A stretch of 64,000 bases of DNA from CAZXWK01 sp964644675 (GCA_964644675.1 CAZXWK010000005.1:20601-84600), one strand, 5' to 3'; counted from the first letter of the stretch, positions 43,300 through 53,130 are shown. Numbers and translations: made by a program. The notes: generated by a model from the sequence alone, not told the origin.

Positions 43300-44754
43300 T
43301 CAGAAGTACAGTCCTACGGTCTTGTGGCATTGCAGGCAGATGCCATCGAGGTCGGGCGGGTAGCCCTTGAGCATGAAGTCGTACTTGGTGCCGTGCGGAT
43401 CGTGACACGACGAGCTGCACGTCAGGCCCTTCTTGGCGTGCACGTCGAAGAACACGGGACGCACGGGGTGCTTGTTCGTCCCCTCAAGATCGGGGTGACA
43501 GTTCAGGCACAGGTCGGGGTTCGACTCGACGAGGATAGGCGCGTACTGGGACCCGTGCGGCGTGTGGCACTTGATGCACAGCGTGCCCTTGTGCGCGGAA
43601 GTCTGGTAGTAGCCTGTCTTGTCGCCGTGACATTGGTAGCAGAAATCGTTGTCCTGCGCATCTATCAGGCCCCGGTACTGCGCGGCATGCGGGTCGTGGC
43701 ATGAGCCGCACTGGAGGTCGACGCCGATGGGATGGTGGCTCGGCTGGGCGAACTGGTTCTGGATCGCAGGGTGGCAGCTGTAGCACAGCTGCGGCTGAGG
43801 CTGATCGAGGAGCGGCGGGTAGTCAGACCCGTGGGCCTCGTGGCAGCCGGTGCAGTTGTCGCCCTGGAAAGGCTGGTGCTGCACGGGCATCTCGGAGAGG
43901 ACCGCGACCGTGGGGTGGCATCGGAAGCACAGCTCACGCTGCTTGGCGACGAGAATCCCCTTGACCTCGGACGCGTGCGGGTTGTGGCAGTCCGTGCACC
44001 AGCCCTCCTTCGCCGGCGGGTGCGCCTGCATGCGATTGAGCTGCTCGCCCATGGGGTGGCAGGTGAAGCAGATCTTGTTCGGCGCCTGCGTCAGCAGGGC
44101 CCGATAGTCCGAGGCGTGGGGGTTGTGGCAGTTGGTGCAATGCCCCGCCGAGAACGGCTGATGCTGGTACTGATCGTCCAAGAGCGGGCCCATGTTGCCG
44201 TGGCAGATCCAGCACAGCTTGTCCTCGGGTTGCGTCAGGTACGACGGATTGCCCTGGTCGTCGCGCGTCGTCATCGACACGACCTTGCCGTCGGCGCCGA
44301 CGATCGTGAGGCTCGACGAGCTGTGCCCCGTGATCCCGTCCCACAGGCCGAACCACCACTTGAGCGGCAGCCACTGGAAGAGAGTCGTATAGCGCTTGAA
44401 CGAGCTTCCCGATCCCTGCGTGACGATCGAGGTGACCTGCCGGCCGTGAGGCGTGTGGCAGGTCGTGCACTCCTTCTGCGCGAACGGCGAGTGCACGTCC
44501 GCCTTGGTGAAGTCAGGGATCAACTCGGTGTGGCACTGGAGGCAGGCCAGATTGCGGGCGATGAATCGGGCCTGCTGCGGCCCGCGGGTCACGACGACGT
44601 CGGCGGTGGTGGCGGCACAGCAGAGCAAGAGCAGGAGCAGGAGTACGACAGCGAGCAGGACGTACCACGGCCTGCTGCGCCGCTCCGCTTCCCCCTCAGA
44701 GCCGGCATCTACCTTTGGTTCGGCGTCGTCCGCGACGACATCGGGATCGGGCAA
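43300..44754 (-). CDS. Membrane 15-heme c-type cytochrome, paired-CXXCH type
   Basis: A 484-residue protein with an acidic N-terminus, one membrane helix at about 30-50, and 14 CXXCH sites plus one CX3CH site (CSSSCH). The sites come in regular pairs, CXXCH then CXXCHxPHxS, as in doubled-CXXCH cytochromes that conduct electrons outside the membrane. It starts at TTG 44754 after GAGGAGG. Together with the NapC-like gene it could pass electrons from menaquinol to a surface acceptor. Confidence 0.9.
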   Translation of the reverse strand: MPDPDVVADDAEPKVDAGSEGEAERRSRPWYVLLAVVLLLLLLLCCAATTADVVVTRGPQQARFIARNLACLQCHTELIPDFTKADVHSPFAQKECTTCHTPHGRQVTSIVTQGSGSSFKRYTTLFQWLPLKWWFGLWDGITGHSSSSLTIVGADGKVVSMTTRDDQGNPSYLTQPEDKLCWICHGNMGPLLDDQYQHQPFSAGHCTNCHNPHASDYRALLTQAPNKICFTCHPMGEQLNRMQAHPPAKEGWCTDCHNPHASEVKGILVAKQRELCFRCHPTVAVLSEMPVQHQPFQGDNCTGCHEAHGSDYPPLLDQPQPQLCYSCHPAIQNQFAQPSHHPIGVDLQCGSCHDPHAAQYRGLIDAQDNDFCYQCHGDKTGYYQTSAHKGTLCIKCHTPHGSQYAPILVESNPDLCLNCHPDLEGTNKHPVRPVFFDVHAKKGLTCSSSCHDPHGTKYDFMLKGYPPDLDGICLQCHKTVGLYF

Positions 44755-44937
44755 GGATCCTCCTCGCGTGCTGCATGCGATGTCAGATCAGGCGAATAGC
44801 GAGCGCAGCACGGATTTCTCCTCCGCAAGTCTAGCATGCTGGCAGGCGCCGCTGAACCTCGCGCAGGGCGAGATGGCCGCGTATCCGCAGCATGGGCAGG
44901 CGCGAGGGAGACGCGCCGTGACCCGATGCCGCCGCGG

Positions 44938-46083
44938 CTACTTCGAGGTCAGTCTGACCACTTGGACGCGGTCGTTCTGGCGGTCCGCGATCAGCACCAG
45001 ATCTCGGCGCGAGGCGACCGAGTTGGGGAAGTTCAGTTCGCCGAGCGCCTCGCCGCGCGTGCCGTATGTGGCGATGACCTCTCCGTTCTCGGACAGCCGG
45101 ACCAGCTGCTGACCGAGCGGGTCGGCGACAAGGATCGTGCCGTCTCGCAACACCGTGAGGCCCCGCGGGAGGATGAAGGGGTTGTTGGTCTGCTGCATGA
45201 GCTCGGAGAGTTGCTCGCCCGTGCTCCAGAGCACCGTGCCCTCGGGACTGAAGGCGGTGACGCGATTGTGATTGGAGTCCGAGACGTAGATGCGGCCCTT
45301 GAAGTCCACCGCGATGCCGTTGGGGTGGTCGAGCTGTCCGGGATTCGAGCCCGGCATGCCGAACTGCCTGATCAGGTTCCCGCTCGTGTCGAACACGAGG
45401 ATCTGGTAGGTGTCGGTGGCGTACACCTTGCCGTCTTCGACCGTCAGGGCGGTGACGGCGATGCCCTTGCCTTGGGCGCCGGACCCGCCTCTACCGACGA
45501 CCTTGGTCGGATCCGGGAATCGCCTGAGGAACTTGCCCTCGGCGTCGAAGACCGAGATGGAGTCGTTGTAGAAGTCCGCGACGTACACGTCGCCGTTCGC
45601 GGGGTCGGTGGCGATACCCGTGGGGTAGTTGAGCCGACCCGGCTTCCAGGTCGCCGTGGCGCCCTCGCTCGGCTTCGCGACGCCAAAACCGCCGAACTCG
45701 TAGCGATAGCGGCCGTCACGGTCGAATACGACGACGCGGTTGTTCTGGGTGTCGGCTACGTAGATGCGACCCCCGTTGCCCCACGCCGCCGCCATCGGTC
45801 GGCTGAACGTCGGCTTGTCCCCCTGCCCGGGCCCGTAGAGGGCGAGCACGGGCTCCAACCCGGCGGTCTCGGTGCCTCCCCGCTGGGTGATGTCGGCCGG
45901 GCGCAAGAGCCACAGCAGATACGCGACGAGTGCGATGAGCACGATGCCCAAGACGATGGCGAGCGTGAAGAACACCGCGCGCGGGCTCATCACGAAGCCG
46001 CGTCCGCGCGGCCGCCCTTGCGGCGTCGCAGGGCCGCCCGTCGCAGCCTCCGGTGCGCCGTCGCGCTGATCCGAATCGCTCAC
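44938..46083 (-). CDS. Membrane-anchored six-bladed NHL-repeat protein
   Basis: A 381-residue protein with an N-terminal membrane helix at about 36-60 and six NHL blades, for example IYVADTQNNRVVVFD, VYVADFYNDSISVFD and IYVSDSNHNRVTAFS. Such propellers are typical protein-interaction or scaffolding domains and recur next to multiheme cytochrome genes. The GTG at 46083 overlaps the TPR gene stop. The cytochromes begin 183 bp downstream. Confidence 0.85.
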   Translation of the reverse strand: MSDSDQRDGAPEAATGGPATPQGRPRGRGFVMSPRAVFFTLAIVLGIVLIALVAYLLWLLRPADITQRGGTETAGLEPVLALYGPGQGDKPTFSRPMAAAWGNGGRIYVADTQNNRVVVFDRDGRYRYEFGGFGVAKPSEGATATWKPGRLNYPTGIATDPANGDVYVADFYNDSISVFDAEGKFLRRFPDPTKVVGRGGSGAQGKGIAVTALTVEDGKVYATDTYQILVFDTSGNLIRQFGMPGSNPGQLDHPNGIAVDFKGRIYVSDSNHNRVTAFSPEGTVLWSTGEQLSELMQQTNNPFILPRGLTVLRDGTILVADPLGQQLVRLSENGEVIATYGTRGEALGELNFPNSVASRRDLVLIADRQNDRVQVVRLTSK

Positions 46084-46793
46084 GGAGTCACCCCCAGGCG
46101 CGCGAGTCCCTCACGTGCCTCCACGAGATCCGGCGAGTACTTGAGCGCGAGCTTGTAGCGCTCGATCGCCCAGTCGGTGTTGCCCAGGTTCTCGTACGCC
46201 ACGGCCATCAGGTACTGCAGGTCGGCCATCTCGGGATGCGCCTGGACTGCCGGACGCACCGCCTCGACCAGCGACTTGTAGTGCCCTTTGGACAGGTAGT
46301 ACTCGCCCAATGCCTTGGCGGCCAATGCGTGTGTGGGCTCGACGTCAAGTACCGCCCAGAACGACTTCTCCGCCTTGGTGCCCGCGTCGAGCTTGAGGTA
46401 GATGACACCCTTGTTGTAGAGCGCAGCTGTGTCCGTGGGGCTGGTCTTGAGAACCGTGTCGTACTCCTGCAGCGCCTGCTCGTACCGCCCGTCCATCTGG
46501 TAGGCATAGCCCAGGCCGAGATGGTTCTGCGGATTCTCGGGGTCCTCCTTGACCTTCGCCGTCCACTCGTTGACCTGGAGCGCCGCAGGTGACGTCGCCC
46601 GCGGCTCGCCTGAGACCAGCCCGCGAATCACGAAGCCCGCGACACCGACGACGGCAAGCAGCAGCACGAGCACGAGCACGGCGAGCCACGCCGGCACGAA
46701 CTCCGGTTCGTTGGGAATCGAGCCGCTGTCGGGTTCTGTGTCCGGACCCGGTTGCACGTCGGCCGGCAGGCCGGTGTCGTCAGTCGCTTGCAT
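46080..46793 (-). CDS. Membrane TPR protein of the cytochrome cluster
   Basis: A 237-residue protein with an acidic N-terminus, one membrane helix at about 35-57 and about four TPR units to the end (LGLGYAYQMDGRYEQALQEY, ALYNKGVIYLKL). TPR proteins often help cytochrome c assembly or assemble surface filaments. The start is ATG 46793; the reading frame before it runs into the ligase gene in another frame. Translation is coupled to the NHL gene. Confidence 0.82.
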   Translation of the reverse strand: MQATDDTGLPADVQPGPDTEPDSGSIPNEPEFVPAWLAVLVLVLLLAVVGVAGFVIRGLVSGEPRATSPAALQVNEWTAKVKEDPENPQNHLGLGYAYQMDGRYEQALQEYDTVLKTSPTDTAALYNKGVIYLKLDAGTKAEKSFWAVLDVEPTHALAAKALGEYYLSKGHYKSLVEAVRPAVQAHPEMADLQYLMAVAYENLGNTDWAIERYKLALKYSPDLVEAREGLARLGVTP

Positions 46794-46812
46794 CGTGTCC
46801 TTGAGCTTCGCG

Positions 46813-48975
46813 CTACGGGGTTGCAGGGGTTGTCGAGCTCGCCTCGAGGCGGGCGAGCTTCTCGGCGACGCCGGTCTGGCCGGGCTTCCATTTCTCGACA
46901 GAGCGCAGCACCTCGATGGCCTTGCTGAGTTGCCCCTGCTTCTCGTAGATGTTGGCGAGCGCCAGCGCGCCCTCGGCGTAGGCCGGGTCCATCTTGACGG
47001 CGTACTCGAGTTGCTTGCGTGCCTCGTCGACACCGCCGGTGGCGATGAGGGCGCGGGCGAGCTGCGTGCGAATGGCCGGGCCGTAGGGCTCGACCTCGAT
47101 GCCTCGGCGGGCGATCTCGATGGCCTTCTGGTAGTAGGCGGGATCGACCATCTCCCCGCCCAGGTTGTAGAGGTTGGCCAGGAAGACGTAGTTGTCGTAC
47201 TCCCAGGGCACGAACGCGATCACGTCGAGGAGCGAAGCCTCGGCGAGCGAGAGCTTCTCGGCGACGGCGCGCGTGTAGACCGTGGCATCCTGGCCCTGCT
47301 GCTGGGCCTGCACGGCGGCGTTGAGGTTGTCGATCACCTCGTCGGTATAGGCGAGGCCTATCTCAGCCCGATACATGTCGTTGTACGGGTTGAGCCTGCG
47401 CGCCTTGATGGCCGATTCGGTCCTCGCAGGGCCGGTCAGGGCGACGCGGGCGAGCAGGTACGCGTGGTCGGCGGCCATGTACACGAACTGATAGACCACG
47501 CCCAGGCTGCAGACGACCAGCAGCACCGCGGCGACGGCCACTCCCCAGCTGGGCGCCTTGAACTCGACGATCGACGCGGTGGGCGCGAGCACGATGGCCA
47601 TCGAGGTCCAGAGCAGGAACGTGTTGCCGGTGACCGACAGCCCGAACATGAGCTGCACCAGGTAGGCGGCGCTCGCGGCCCAGAAGGCCCCGAGCAGGAT
47701 GCGCTTGGGGTCGGTCGTCTTCTCGAACACCGTCTTGCCGGAGCGGATCGCCGCCCAGATGAAGACGGCGTACATCATGACGACGCCGACCACGCCGATG
47801 CCCGCCGCAAGCTGCAGCGGGTAGTTGTGGACGTTGTCGGCGACCGAGAGGTAGCCCGCGTCCTTCACGTACTCGACCGGCTTGTACTTGGGGAACACGA
47901 GACGGAACGTGTCGGCTCCGAACCCGGTGATCGGGCGGTCTTTGACGGCGGCGATCGCGGCCTGCCAGATCTCCGTACGCGTCTTGCCGCTGCCCACGTC
48001 GAACTGGAAGATCGACGCGAAGCGCTTGCCGAAGTTCATGACCTCGTTGGGGTTGGACAAGGACCGGACGATCGCGAACGTGCCGAGAGCCGCGATGATG
48101 CCGGCGGGGATCCAGTCTGCCGACCTCATCTTCGCCGAGTGGCGCCACGCGATCACGATCATGAGGATGATCGCGACGGCGCCGCCGATCCACGCGCCAC
48201 GAGTGAACGCGACGATCCAGCAGTACGCCGTGATACCGAACCCGGCCCAGTACGTGAGCCGCCACCCCATACGTTCCTCGGAGAGCGCGAGCCCCAGCGC
48301 GACCGGCAGCGCGAACATGAAGAACCCGCCGAGCAGGTCGGGGTTCCCGTACGTCGAGAACGGGCGGAACTGCTCGAACGGAAGCGTCCCCCACGTGATG
48401 GGGTCGGCACCGATGGACTGCAACACGCCGTAGCCGGAGACGACGACACTCGACCAGAACAGGGTCTGTGCGAGCGTCTTGACCCGAGATGGCCGGTCGG
48501 CGAACTGCAGCACCAGGAAGTAGATGACCGCGTAGTTGATGAAGGAGAAGAGACCCTCGAAACGGCGGTACTTGCCGAAGAGCGCCGTCGACGGCGAGAT
48601 GGACGTGATGCTGGTGATGGCGACCCAGACCAGGAACGCGAGGATCAGCCAGTCGACGGGCGTGCGCCGGATCTTGCCGCCGCGAGTGAGGATGTCCCAC
48701 GACCACGCACCGAGCGCCACAAAGCCCAGCACGCGCTGGAGGAAGACCTTCACGATGTCGAACTGGTCGTAGGTGATGGGGATCGCCGCACCCGCGAAAC
48801 CGAGCTTGGTGAGCCACGTGTAGTTGCCCATGGCGATAGGCACCAGGAAGACCATCGCGAGCAGCGACCACCACGCGATCTTGCGGGCCGTGCTCATCTG
48901 CTCTGCGGGCTGGGTGGCGACTCCGGACTTGACGGGCCCCTTGGACCCACGCTGACGACTGGCGGCTTTCGCCAT
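46813..48975 (-). CDS. O-antigen ligase-like membrane protein with C-terminal TPRs
   Basis: A 720-residue protein with about 12-14 membrane helices and a Wzy/WaaL-type outer loop (RTEIWQAAIAAVKDRPITGFGADTF, a region with the ligase/polymerase motif). TPR units follow from about 590 (KAIEIARRGIEVEPYG, QLEYAVKMDPAYAEGALALA). It would join or polymerise glycan units on lipid. The start is ATG 48975; it is 10 bp past the sugar transferase stop. It links the polysaccharide genes to the cytochrome genes in one run. Confidence 0.85.
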   Translation of the reverse strand: MAKAASRQRGSKGPVKSGVATQPAEQMSTARKIAWWSLLAMVFLVPIAMGNYTWLTKLGFAGAAIPITYDQFDIVKVFLQRVLGFVALGAWSWDILTRGGKIRRTPVDWLILAFLVWVAITSITSISPSTALFGKYRRFEGLFSFINYAVIYFLVLQFADRPSRVKTLAQTLFWSSVVVSGYGVLQSIGADPITWGTLPFEQFRPFSTYGNPDLLGGFFMFALPVALGLALSEERMGWRLTYWAGFGITAYCWIVAFTRGAWIGGAVAIILMIVIAWRHSAKMRSADWIPAGIIAALGTFAIVRSLSNPNEVMNFGKRFASIFQFDVGSGKTRTEIWQAAIAAVKDRPITGFGADTFRLVFPKYKPVEYVKDAGYLSVADNVHNYPLQLAAGIGVVGVVMMYAVFIWAAIRSGKTVFEKTTDPKRILLGAFWAASAAYLVQLMFGLSVTGNTFLLWTSMAIVLAPTASIVEFKAPSWGVAVAAVLLVVCSLGVVYQFVYMAADHAYLLARVALTGPARTESAIKARRLNPYNDMYRAEIGLAYTDEVIDNLNAAVQAQQQGQDATVYTRAVAEKLSLAEASLLDVIAFVPWEYDNYVFLANLYNLGGEMVDPAYYQKAIEIARRGIEVEPYGPAIRTQLARALIATGGVDEARKQLEYAVKMDPAYAEGALALANIYEKQGQLSKAIEVLRSVEKWKPGQTGVAEKLARLEASSTTPATP

Positions 48976-48985
48976 CAAACTGCTC

Positions 48986-50356
48986 CTATCTTGCCCCGCG
49001 TCCCGTGAGAACCACGCGCAGGGTCTCGGCGACGATCTGGAAGTCCATGGCCAGGTTCTGATGATACATGTAGATGAGGTCGTACTTGAGCTTGCGCTCA
49101 GGCGTGGTGGCATACCCGCCGCTGACCTGTGCCAGGCCGGTCACACCGGGCTTGACGTTGAAGCGCTCGCGGTACCCGGGTATCTCCTGCAGGAACTGTT
49201 CCACGAAGAAGGGCCGCTCCGGGCGCGGGCCGACGAAGCTCATGTCGCCCCTCAGGATGTTGATGAGCTGCGGCAGCTCGTCGATCCGCGTCTTGCGCAG
49301 CAGCCGTCCGACGCGCGTGATGCGCGGGTCGTCCTCTTCGGCCAGAACGGGGCCGGTGAGCTTCTCGGCGTCCTTGACCATGGTGCGGAGCTTGTAGACG
49401 GAGAACGGCTTGAGGTGTTTGCCGCTTCGCTCCTGCGAGAAGACGAGCGGGAAGCCGTCGGTGAGCACGATGCCGATCGACGCGATCAGCAGCAGCGGAC
49501 TCGTGATGACGAGGACCAGGAGTGCCGCGAGGACGTCGATGGCGCGCTTGGCCGCGGCGTAGTAGCGCGGGACGGTCGAGCGGGTGATCTCCATGAGCGG
49601 GACGTCGCCGACGATGGCGTCCACGGTCCCGATGAAGATCTCGTAGAGCTCGGGTACCACGTCCACGCGGACCGAGACCTCGTCGGCGAGCACGAGCGAC
49701 TCGACGAGTTCGCGCAGGGCGACGGGGCTCACGACGATCACGCGGTTCGACCTGGTGGCCGCCGCGATCGACGCGATGTCATCGGCGGTGCCGAGGAGCG
49801 GGAAGTCGCCCAGATCGGCCGCCGCGCCGCCGTTCTCGGTGCCGGGATCGACGTAGCCGGCGACCTTCCAGCCCCACTTCTCGCGCAGCGCGACCTCCTC
49901 GGCAAGCTCCACGGCGGTGGGGCTGGTGCCCACGATGAGCACGCGCTGCTCGGGCCACTTGATCGAGCCGAAGCGCAGGAAGATCAGGCGCCAACCCGTC
50001 AGCAGGCCGACCTCGAGCACCCAGGCGAGCAGGATGGTCAGACGCGCGAATGACGCCGTGCGGGGTCCGCCGAAGAACGCGAGCGCGGCGGTGAGCAGCG
50101 TGCCCACCGTGGCGGCCGCCACGACTCCCCGTGCGACCGCCCACGCGGTATCCGAGCGCTCGGGGTCGTAGAGGCCGTAGGTCCACGCGCCGAGCAGGTA
50201 GAACGCGGTGATGAACGGCGTGAGGAGCAGGTACGCGCGGAAGTTGAACGACGGCAGGTTACCGCCGAACCGCAGCAGGAACGCCAGGATGTAGCCCGCG
50301 TTGACGAGGATGGCGTCGAAGATGATCGACAGGGTGGCGAACCGAGCTCGCGACAT
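48986..50356 (-). CDS. Polyprenyl-phosphate sugar transferase
   Basis: Initiating phosphoglycosyl transferase, 456 residues, of the WbaP/CpsE kind: four N-terminal membrane helices, a nucleotide-binding-like middle (VLIVGTSPTAVELAEEV) and the catalytic domain from about 265 (AIDVLAALLVLVITSPLLL; PLVFSQERSGKH; YKLRTMV; RKTRIDELPQLINILRGDMS). It loads the first sugar phosphate on undecaprenyl phosphate. The gene ends next to the ligase-like gene and starts directly after the preceding glycosyltransferase. Confidence 0.93.
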   Translation of the reverse strand: MSRARFATLSIIFDAILVNAGYILAFLLRFGGNLPSFNFRAYLLLTPFITAFYLLGAWTYGLYDPERSDTAWAVARGVVAAATVGTLLTAALAFFGGPRTASFARLTILLAWVLEVGLLTGWRLIFLRFGSIKWPEQRVLIVGTSPTAVELAEEVALREKWGWKVAGYVDPGTENGGAAADLGDFPLLGTADDIASIAAATRSNRVIVVSPVALRELVESLVLADEVSVRVDVVPELYEIFIGTVDAIVGDVPLMEITRSTVPRYYAAAKRAIDVLAALLVLVITSPLLLIASIGIVLTDGFPLVFSQERSGKHLKPFSVYKLRTMVKDAEKLTGPVLAEEDDPRITRVGRLLRKTRIDELPQLINILRGDMSFVGPRPERPFFVEQFLQEIPGYRERFNVKPGVTGLAQVSGGYATTPERKLKYDLIYMYHQNLAMDFQIVAETLRVVLTGRGAR

Positions 50357-51538
50357 CTACGCCCTCCCCCGCCGCTCGATGTGCCGCGCGATGGCCTCGT
50401 CGTAGACCTCGAGCGTCTGCTCGACCATCCGCGGGATCGTGAACTCGGTGAGCGCTCGCTCCCTGGCCTGGCGGCCGAGGCGCTCTCGCAGCTCGTCGTC
50501 GGCGAGCAGGCGGCGCAACGCCGCGCCGAGCGCGGCCGCGTCGCCCACCGGGACCGTGAGTCCGGTGACGCCGTCGAGGTTGGCGTATGGGACACCCGTG
50601 GTCAGGTCGGTCGAGACGACCGGCGTGCCCGCTGCGTGCGCCTCGATCTGGACGAGCCCGAACGCCTCGCTGCGAGCGACGCTCGGCAGCGCGAATACGT
50701 CGGCCGCGTGGTACCACGCGGCGAGCTCGGCGTCCTCCTGCGGCCCGAGCCACGTGATGCGGTCGGCGATGCCGCTTGCCACCGCGATCTCGCGCAGCTC
50801 GCTCTCGAGCGGACCGCGGCCGATCATCACGAGGTCGGCATCGACGTCGGCCATCGCGCGGACGAGCACGTCGGCACCCTTGTAGTAGATGAGGCGCCCG
50901 ACGAACAGCACGATCTTGCGCCCGGCGTGCTCGGCGCGCAGCTGCTCGGCCCGGCGCTCGACCGACTCGTCGCCGGCGACGCGCTCGACGTGCAGGCCGA
51001 AGTTCACGACGCGGCACTTCTCGGCACGGGGCGCGAGGAACTCGGAGTGCTGCACCATGTTCGGCGAGCTCGCGATGATGAGGTCGACCTTGTCGAGGAA
51101 GCGCTCGAGGAACGGGCGGTAGGCGGCGAGCATCTTCTTCTGCCGCACGATGTCGCTGTGGTAGAGCACGACGCTCGGCACGTCCGGTGAGGCCTGCAGG
51201 AACGACAGCTCGCCCCACGGGTACGGGAAGTGGAAGTGCATGACGTCGGGCGGCTCGGGGCGCTTCATCTCGGCGGAGAGCGCGCCCGGCATCGAGAGCG
51301 CCACCGGCGCGCTCGACAGCGCGAACTGGCGCGGAAGGCGCACGACGTCGACCCCGTCGACGCGTTCCTCGACCCGCTCGCGCGACTCGTTGCAGACGAT
51401 CGCGCGAACACGCGCGCCGGCGTGCTCGACGAGCCCCTCCGAGATGTCGCGGAGGTGCGTCTCGACGCCGCCGAGGTGCGGCGGGTAGTAGTACTTGTTG
51501 ACCATCGTCACCCGCAGGGGGCGGTCCGGGAGCGCCAT
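50357..51538 (-). CDS. Glycosyltransferase family 4
   Basis: A GT-B glycosyltransferase of 393 residues. The N-terminal domain has the acceptor-side glycine patch YYPPHLGGVETHL; the C-terminal domain has the donor-site EAFGLVQIEAHAAGTPVV pattern. It transfers a sugar to the growing polysaccharide; donor and acceptor cannot be told from sequence. Its stop touches the sugar transferase start. Confidence 0.92.
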   Translation of the reverse strand: MALPDRPLRVTMVNKYYYPPHLGGVETHLRDISEGLVEHAGARVRAIVCNESRERVEERVDGVDVVRLPRQFALSSAPVALSMPGALSAEMKRPEPPDVMHFHFPYPWGELSFLQASPDVPSVVLYHSDIVRQKKMLAAYRPFLERFLDKVDLIIASSPNMVQHSEFLAPRAEKCRVVNFGLHVERVAGDESVERRAEQLRAEHAGRKIVLFVGRLIYYKGADVLVRAMADVDADLVMIGRGPLESELREIAVASGIADRITWLGPQEDAELAAWYHAADVFALPSVARSEAFGLVQIEAHAAGTPVVSTDLTTGVPYANLDGVTGLTVPVGDAAALGAALRRLLADDELRERLGRQARERALTEFTIPRMVEQTLEVYDEAIARHIERRGRA

Positions 51539-51557
51539 GCGCTGCCTCTCGTCTCCT

Positions 51558-52946
51558 CTAACCTTCGACGAGCGCTTTGCCCGCGGCCAGCAGCGCCTCG
51601 ACCGTATCGGCGGTGGGGGCCTCCGCGTAGACGCGCACGAGCGGCTCGGTGCCCGACGGTCTGAGCAGCAGCCACGCGTCGTCGTCGAGCAGGAACTTCA
51701 CGCCGTCGGCGCGGACGATGTCGTGCACGGCGATCCCCGCGACCTGCGACGGCGCCATCGTCGGCGCCGCGGCGAGGAACGCGCTCTTGACCTCGGGCGT
51801 GAGCTTGAGGTCGACGCGGTTGTACTCCATGGGACCGGTGATGGCGATCATGTCGGCCACCAGCTCGCCCAGGCCCTTGCCGCGCTGCGCCATCATCTCG
51901 GTGAGCATGAGCGCCATCAGCAGGCCGTCGCGCTCGCGCACGTGCGTCGGGATCCCGATGCCGCCGCTCTCCTCCCCGCCGATCATGACGTCGCCCTTGA
52001 CCATCTCCTCGTAGATCCACTTGAAGCCGATCGGCGTCGTGGTGACCTCCGAACCCAGCTCGCGGGCGAGGCGATCCACGAGCACCGACGTCGAAAGCGT
52101 CTTGACGATGCGCCCCGAGAGGCCCTTGTCCTGCACCAGGTGCTGCGCGACCAGTCCGATGATGCGGTGCGGGTTGACGAAGGTGCCCTCGCGGTCGATC
52201 GCACCGATGCGGTCAGCGTCTCCGTCGGTGACGAATCCCGCATCGAACTTGGCGTCGCGGACCATGGTGCGCGTCGAGTCGATCCACGGCGGGATGGGTT
52301 CCGGGTGCAGGCCGCCAAAGCCGGGGTTGCGCTCGCCGTGGACCTCGGTGACGTGCACGCCCAGGCGCTGCAGCGTCGCGGCAAGGTAGCTCTGGCCCGC
52401 GCCGTAGAGCGGGTCGACGACCACGCGCAGGTTCGCCGAGCGGATCGCCTCGGCGTCCACGAGCGAGGCGAGATCCTCGAGATAGGGATCGACCAGGTTC
52501 ACCGCTTCGAACGAGCCGCGCGCGTACGGCGGCTCGGGGTCCAGCGCCGCCTCGACGCGGTTGGTGAACTCGACCGGCGAGGCGCCGCCGTCGGACATGC
52601 GCAGCTTGAAGCCGAGGTACTCGGACGGGTTGTGGCTCGCGGTGAGCATGACGCCGCCCACGGCCTCGGGGTCGCGGAACACCGAGAAGCACAGTGCGGG
52701 CGTGGGCAGGTAGCGGTCCGACACCTTCACCGTCAGGCCATGGCTCGCGAGGACCTCGGCCGCGGCCGCGGCGAAGGAACCCGCCTCGAAGCGCGTGTCG
52801 TAGCCGACCAGTATCGTGCCGCCGGGGTTGTCCTCGGCGAAGACGCGCCCTGCGGCATCGGCGACGCGGCGCAGGGCATCGTAGGTGAAGTCTTCAGCGA
52901 TCACGGCGCGCCAGCCGTCGGTGCCGAACCGGATATCTGAGGTCAT
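51558..52946 (-). CDS. Phosphoglucomutase/phosphomannomutase family
   Basis: Alpha-D-phosphohexomutase of 462 residues. It has the active serine in LTASHNPSEY, the Mg site DGDADRIGAID, the sugar loop GGEESGGIG and the phosphate loop RPSGTEPLVRVY. It would supply hexose-1-phosphate, for example glucose-1-phosphate for rfbA or mannose-1-phosphate. The exact hexose is unresolved. Confidence 0.9.
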   Translation of the reverse strand: MTSDIRFGTDGWRAVIAEDFTYDALRRVADAAGRVFAEDNPGGTILVGYDTRFEAGSFAAAAAEVLASHGLTVKVSDRYLPTPALCFSVFRDPEAVGGVMLTASHNPSEYLGFKLRMSDGGASPVEFTNRVEAALDPEPPYARGSFEAVNLVDPYLEDLASLVDAEAIRSANLRVVVDPLYGAGQSYLAATLQRLGVHVTEVHGERNPGFGGLHPEPIPPWIDSTRTMVRDAKFDAGFVTDGDADRIGAIDREGTFVNPHRIIGLVAQHLVQDKGLSGRIVKTLSTSVLVDRLARELGSEVTTTPIGFKWIYEEMVKGDVMIGGEESGGIGIPTHVRERDGLLMALMLTEMMAQRGKGLGELVADMIAITGPMEYNRVDLKLTPEVKSAFLAAAPTMAPSQVAGIAVHDIVRADGVKFLLDDDAWLLLRPSGTEPLVRVYAEAPTADTVEALLAAGKALVEG

Positions 52947-53130
52947 GCCCGGGCCTCTCGAAGACGGGGACGGTTCAGGTCAATAGTGCCGTAAGCGGTG
53001 GCGTACCACCACCCGCGCACACATTCTCCACACGCTGGCGCGCGCCCGCCCGGCCTGGAGCGCCGTCTCTGCGGCGGTTCGCCGGGCCCGACTCGCCCCC
53101 GAAGCCCTGGTCAGGCGGGACCGCGTCCGG

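Noticed and set aside
46549..49008. 819-codon plus-strand reading frame across the ligase and TPR genes
   Set aside because: Opposite strand of a clear membrane protein gene with TPR motifs; no motifs in the plus frame.
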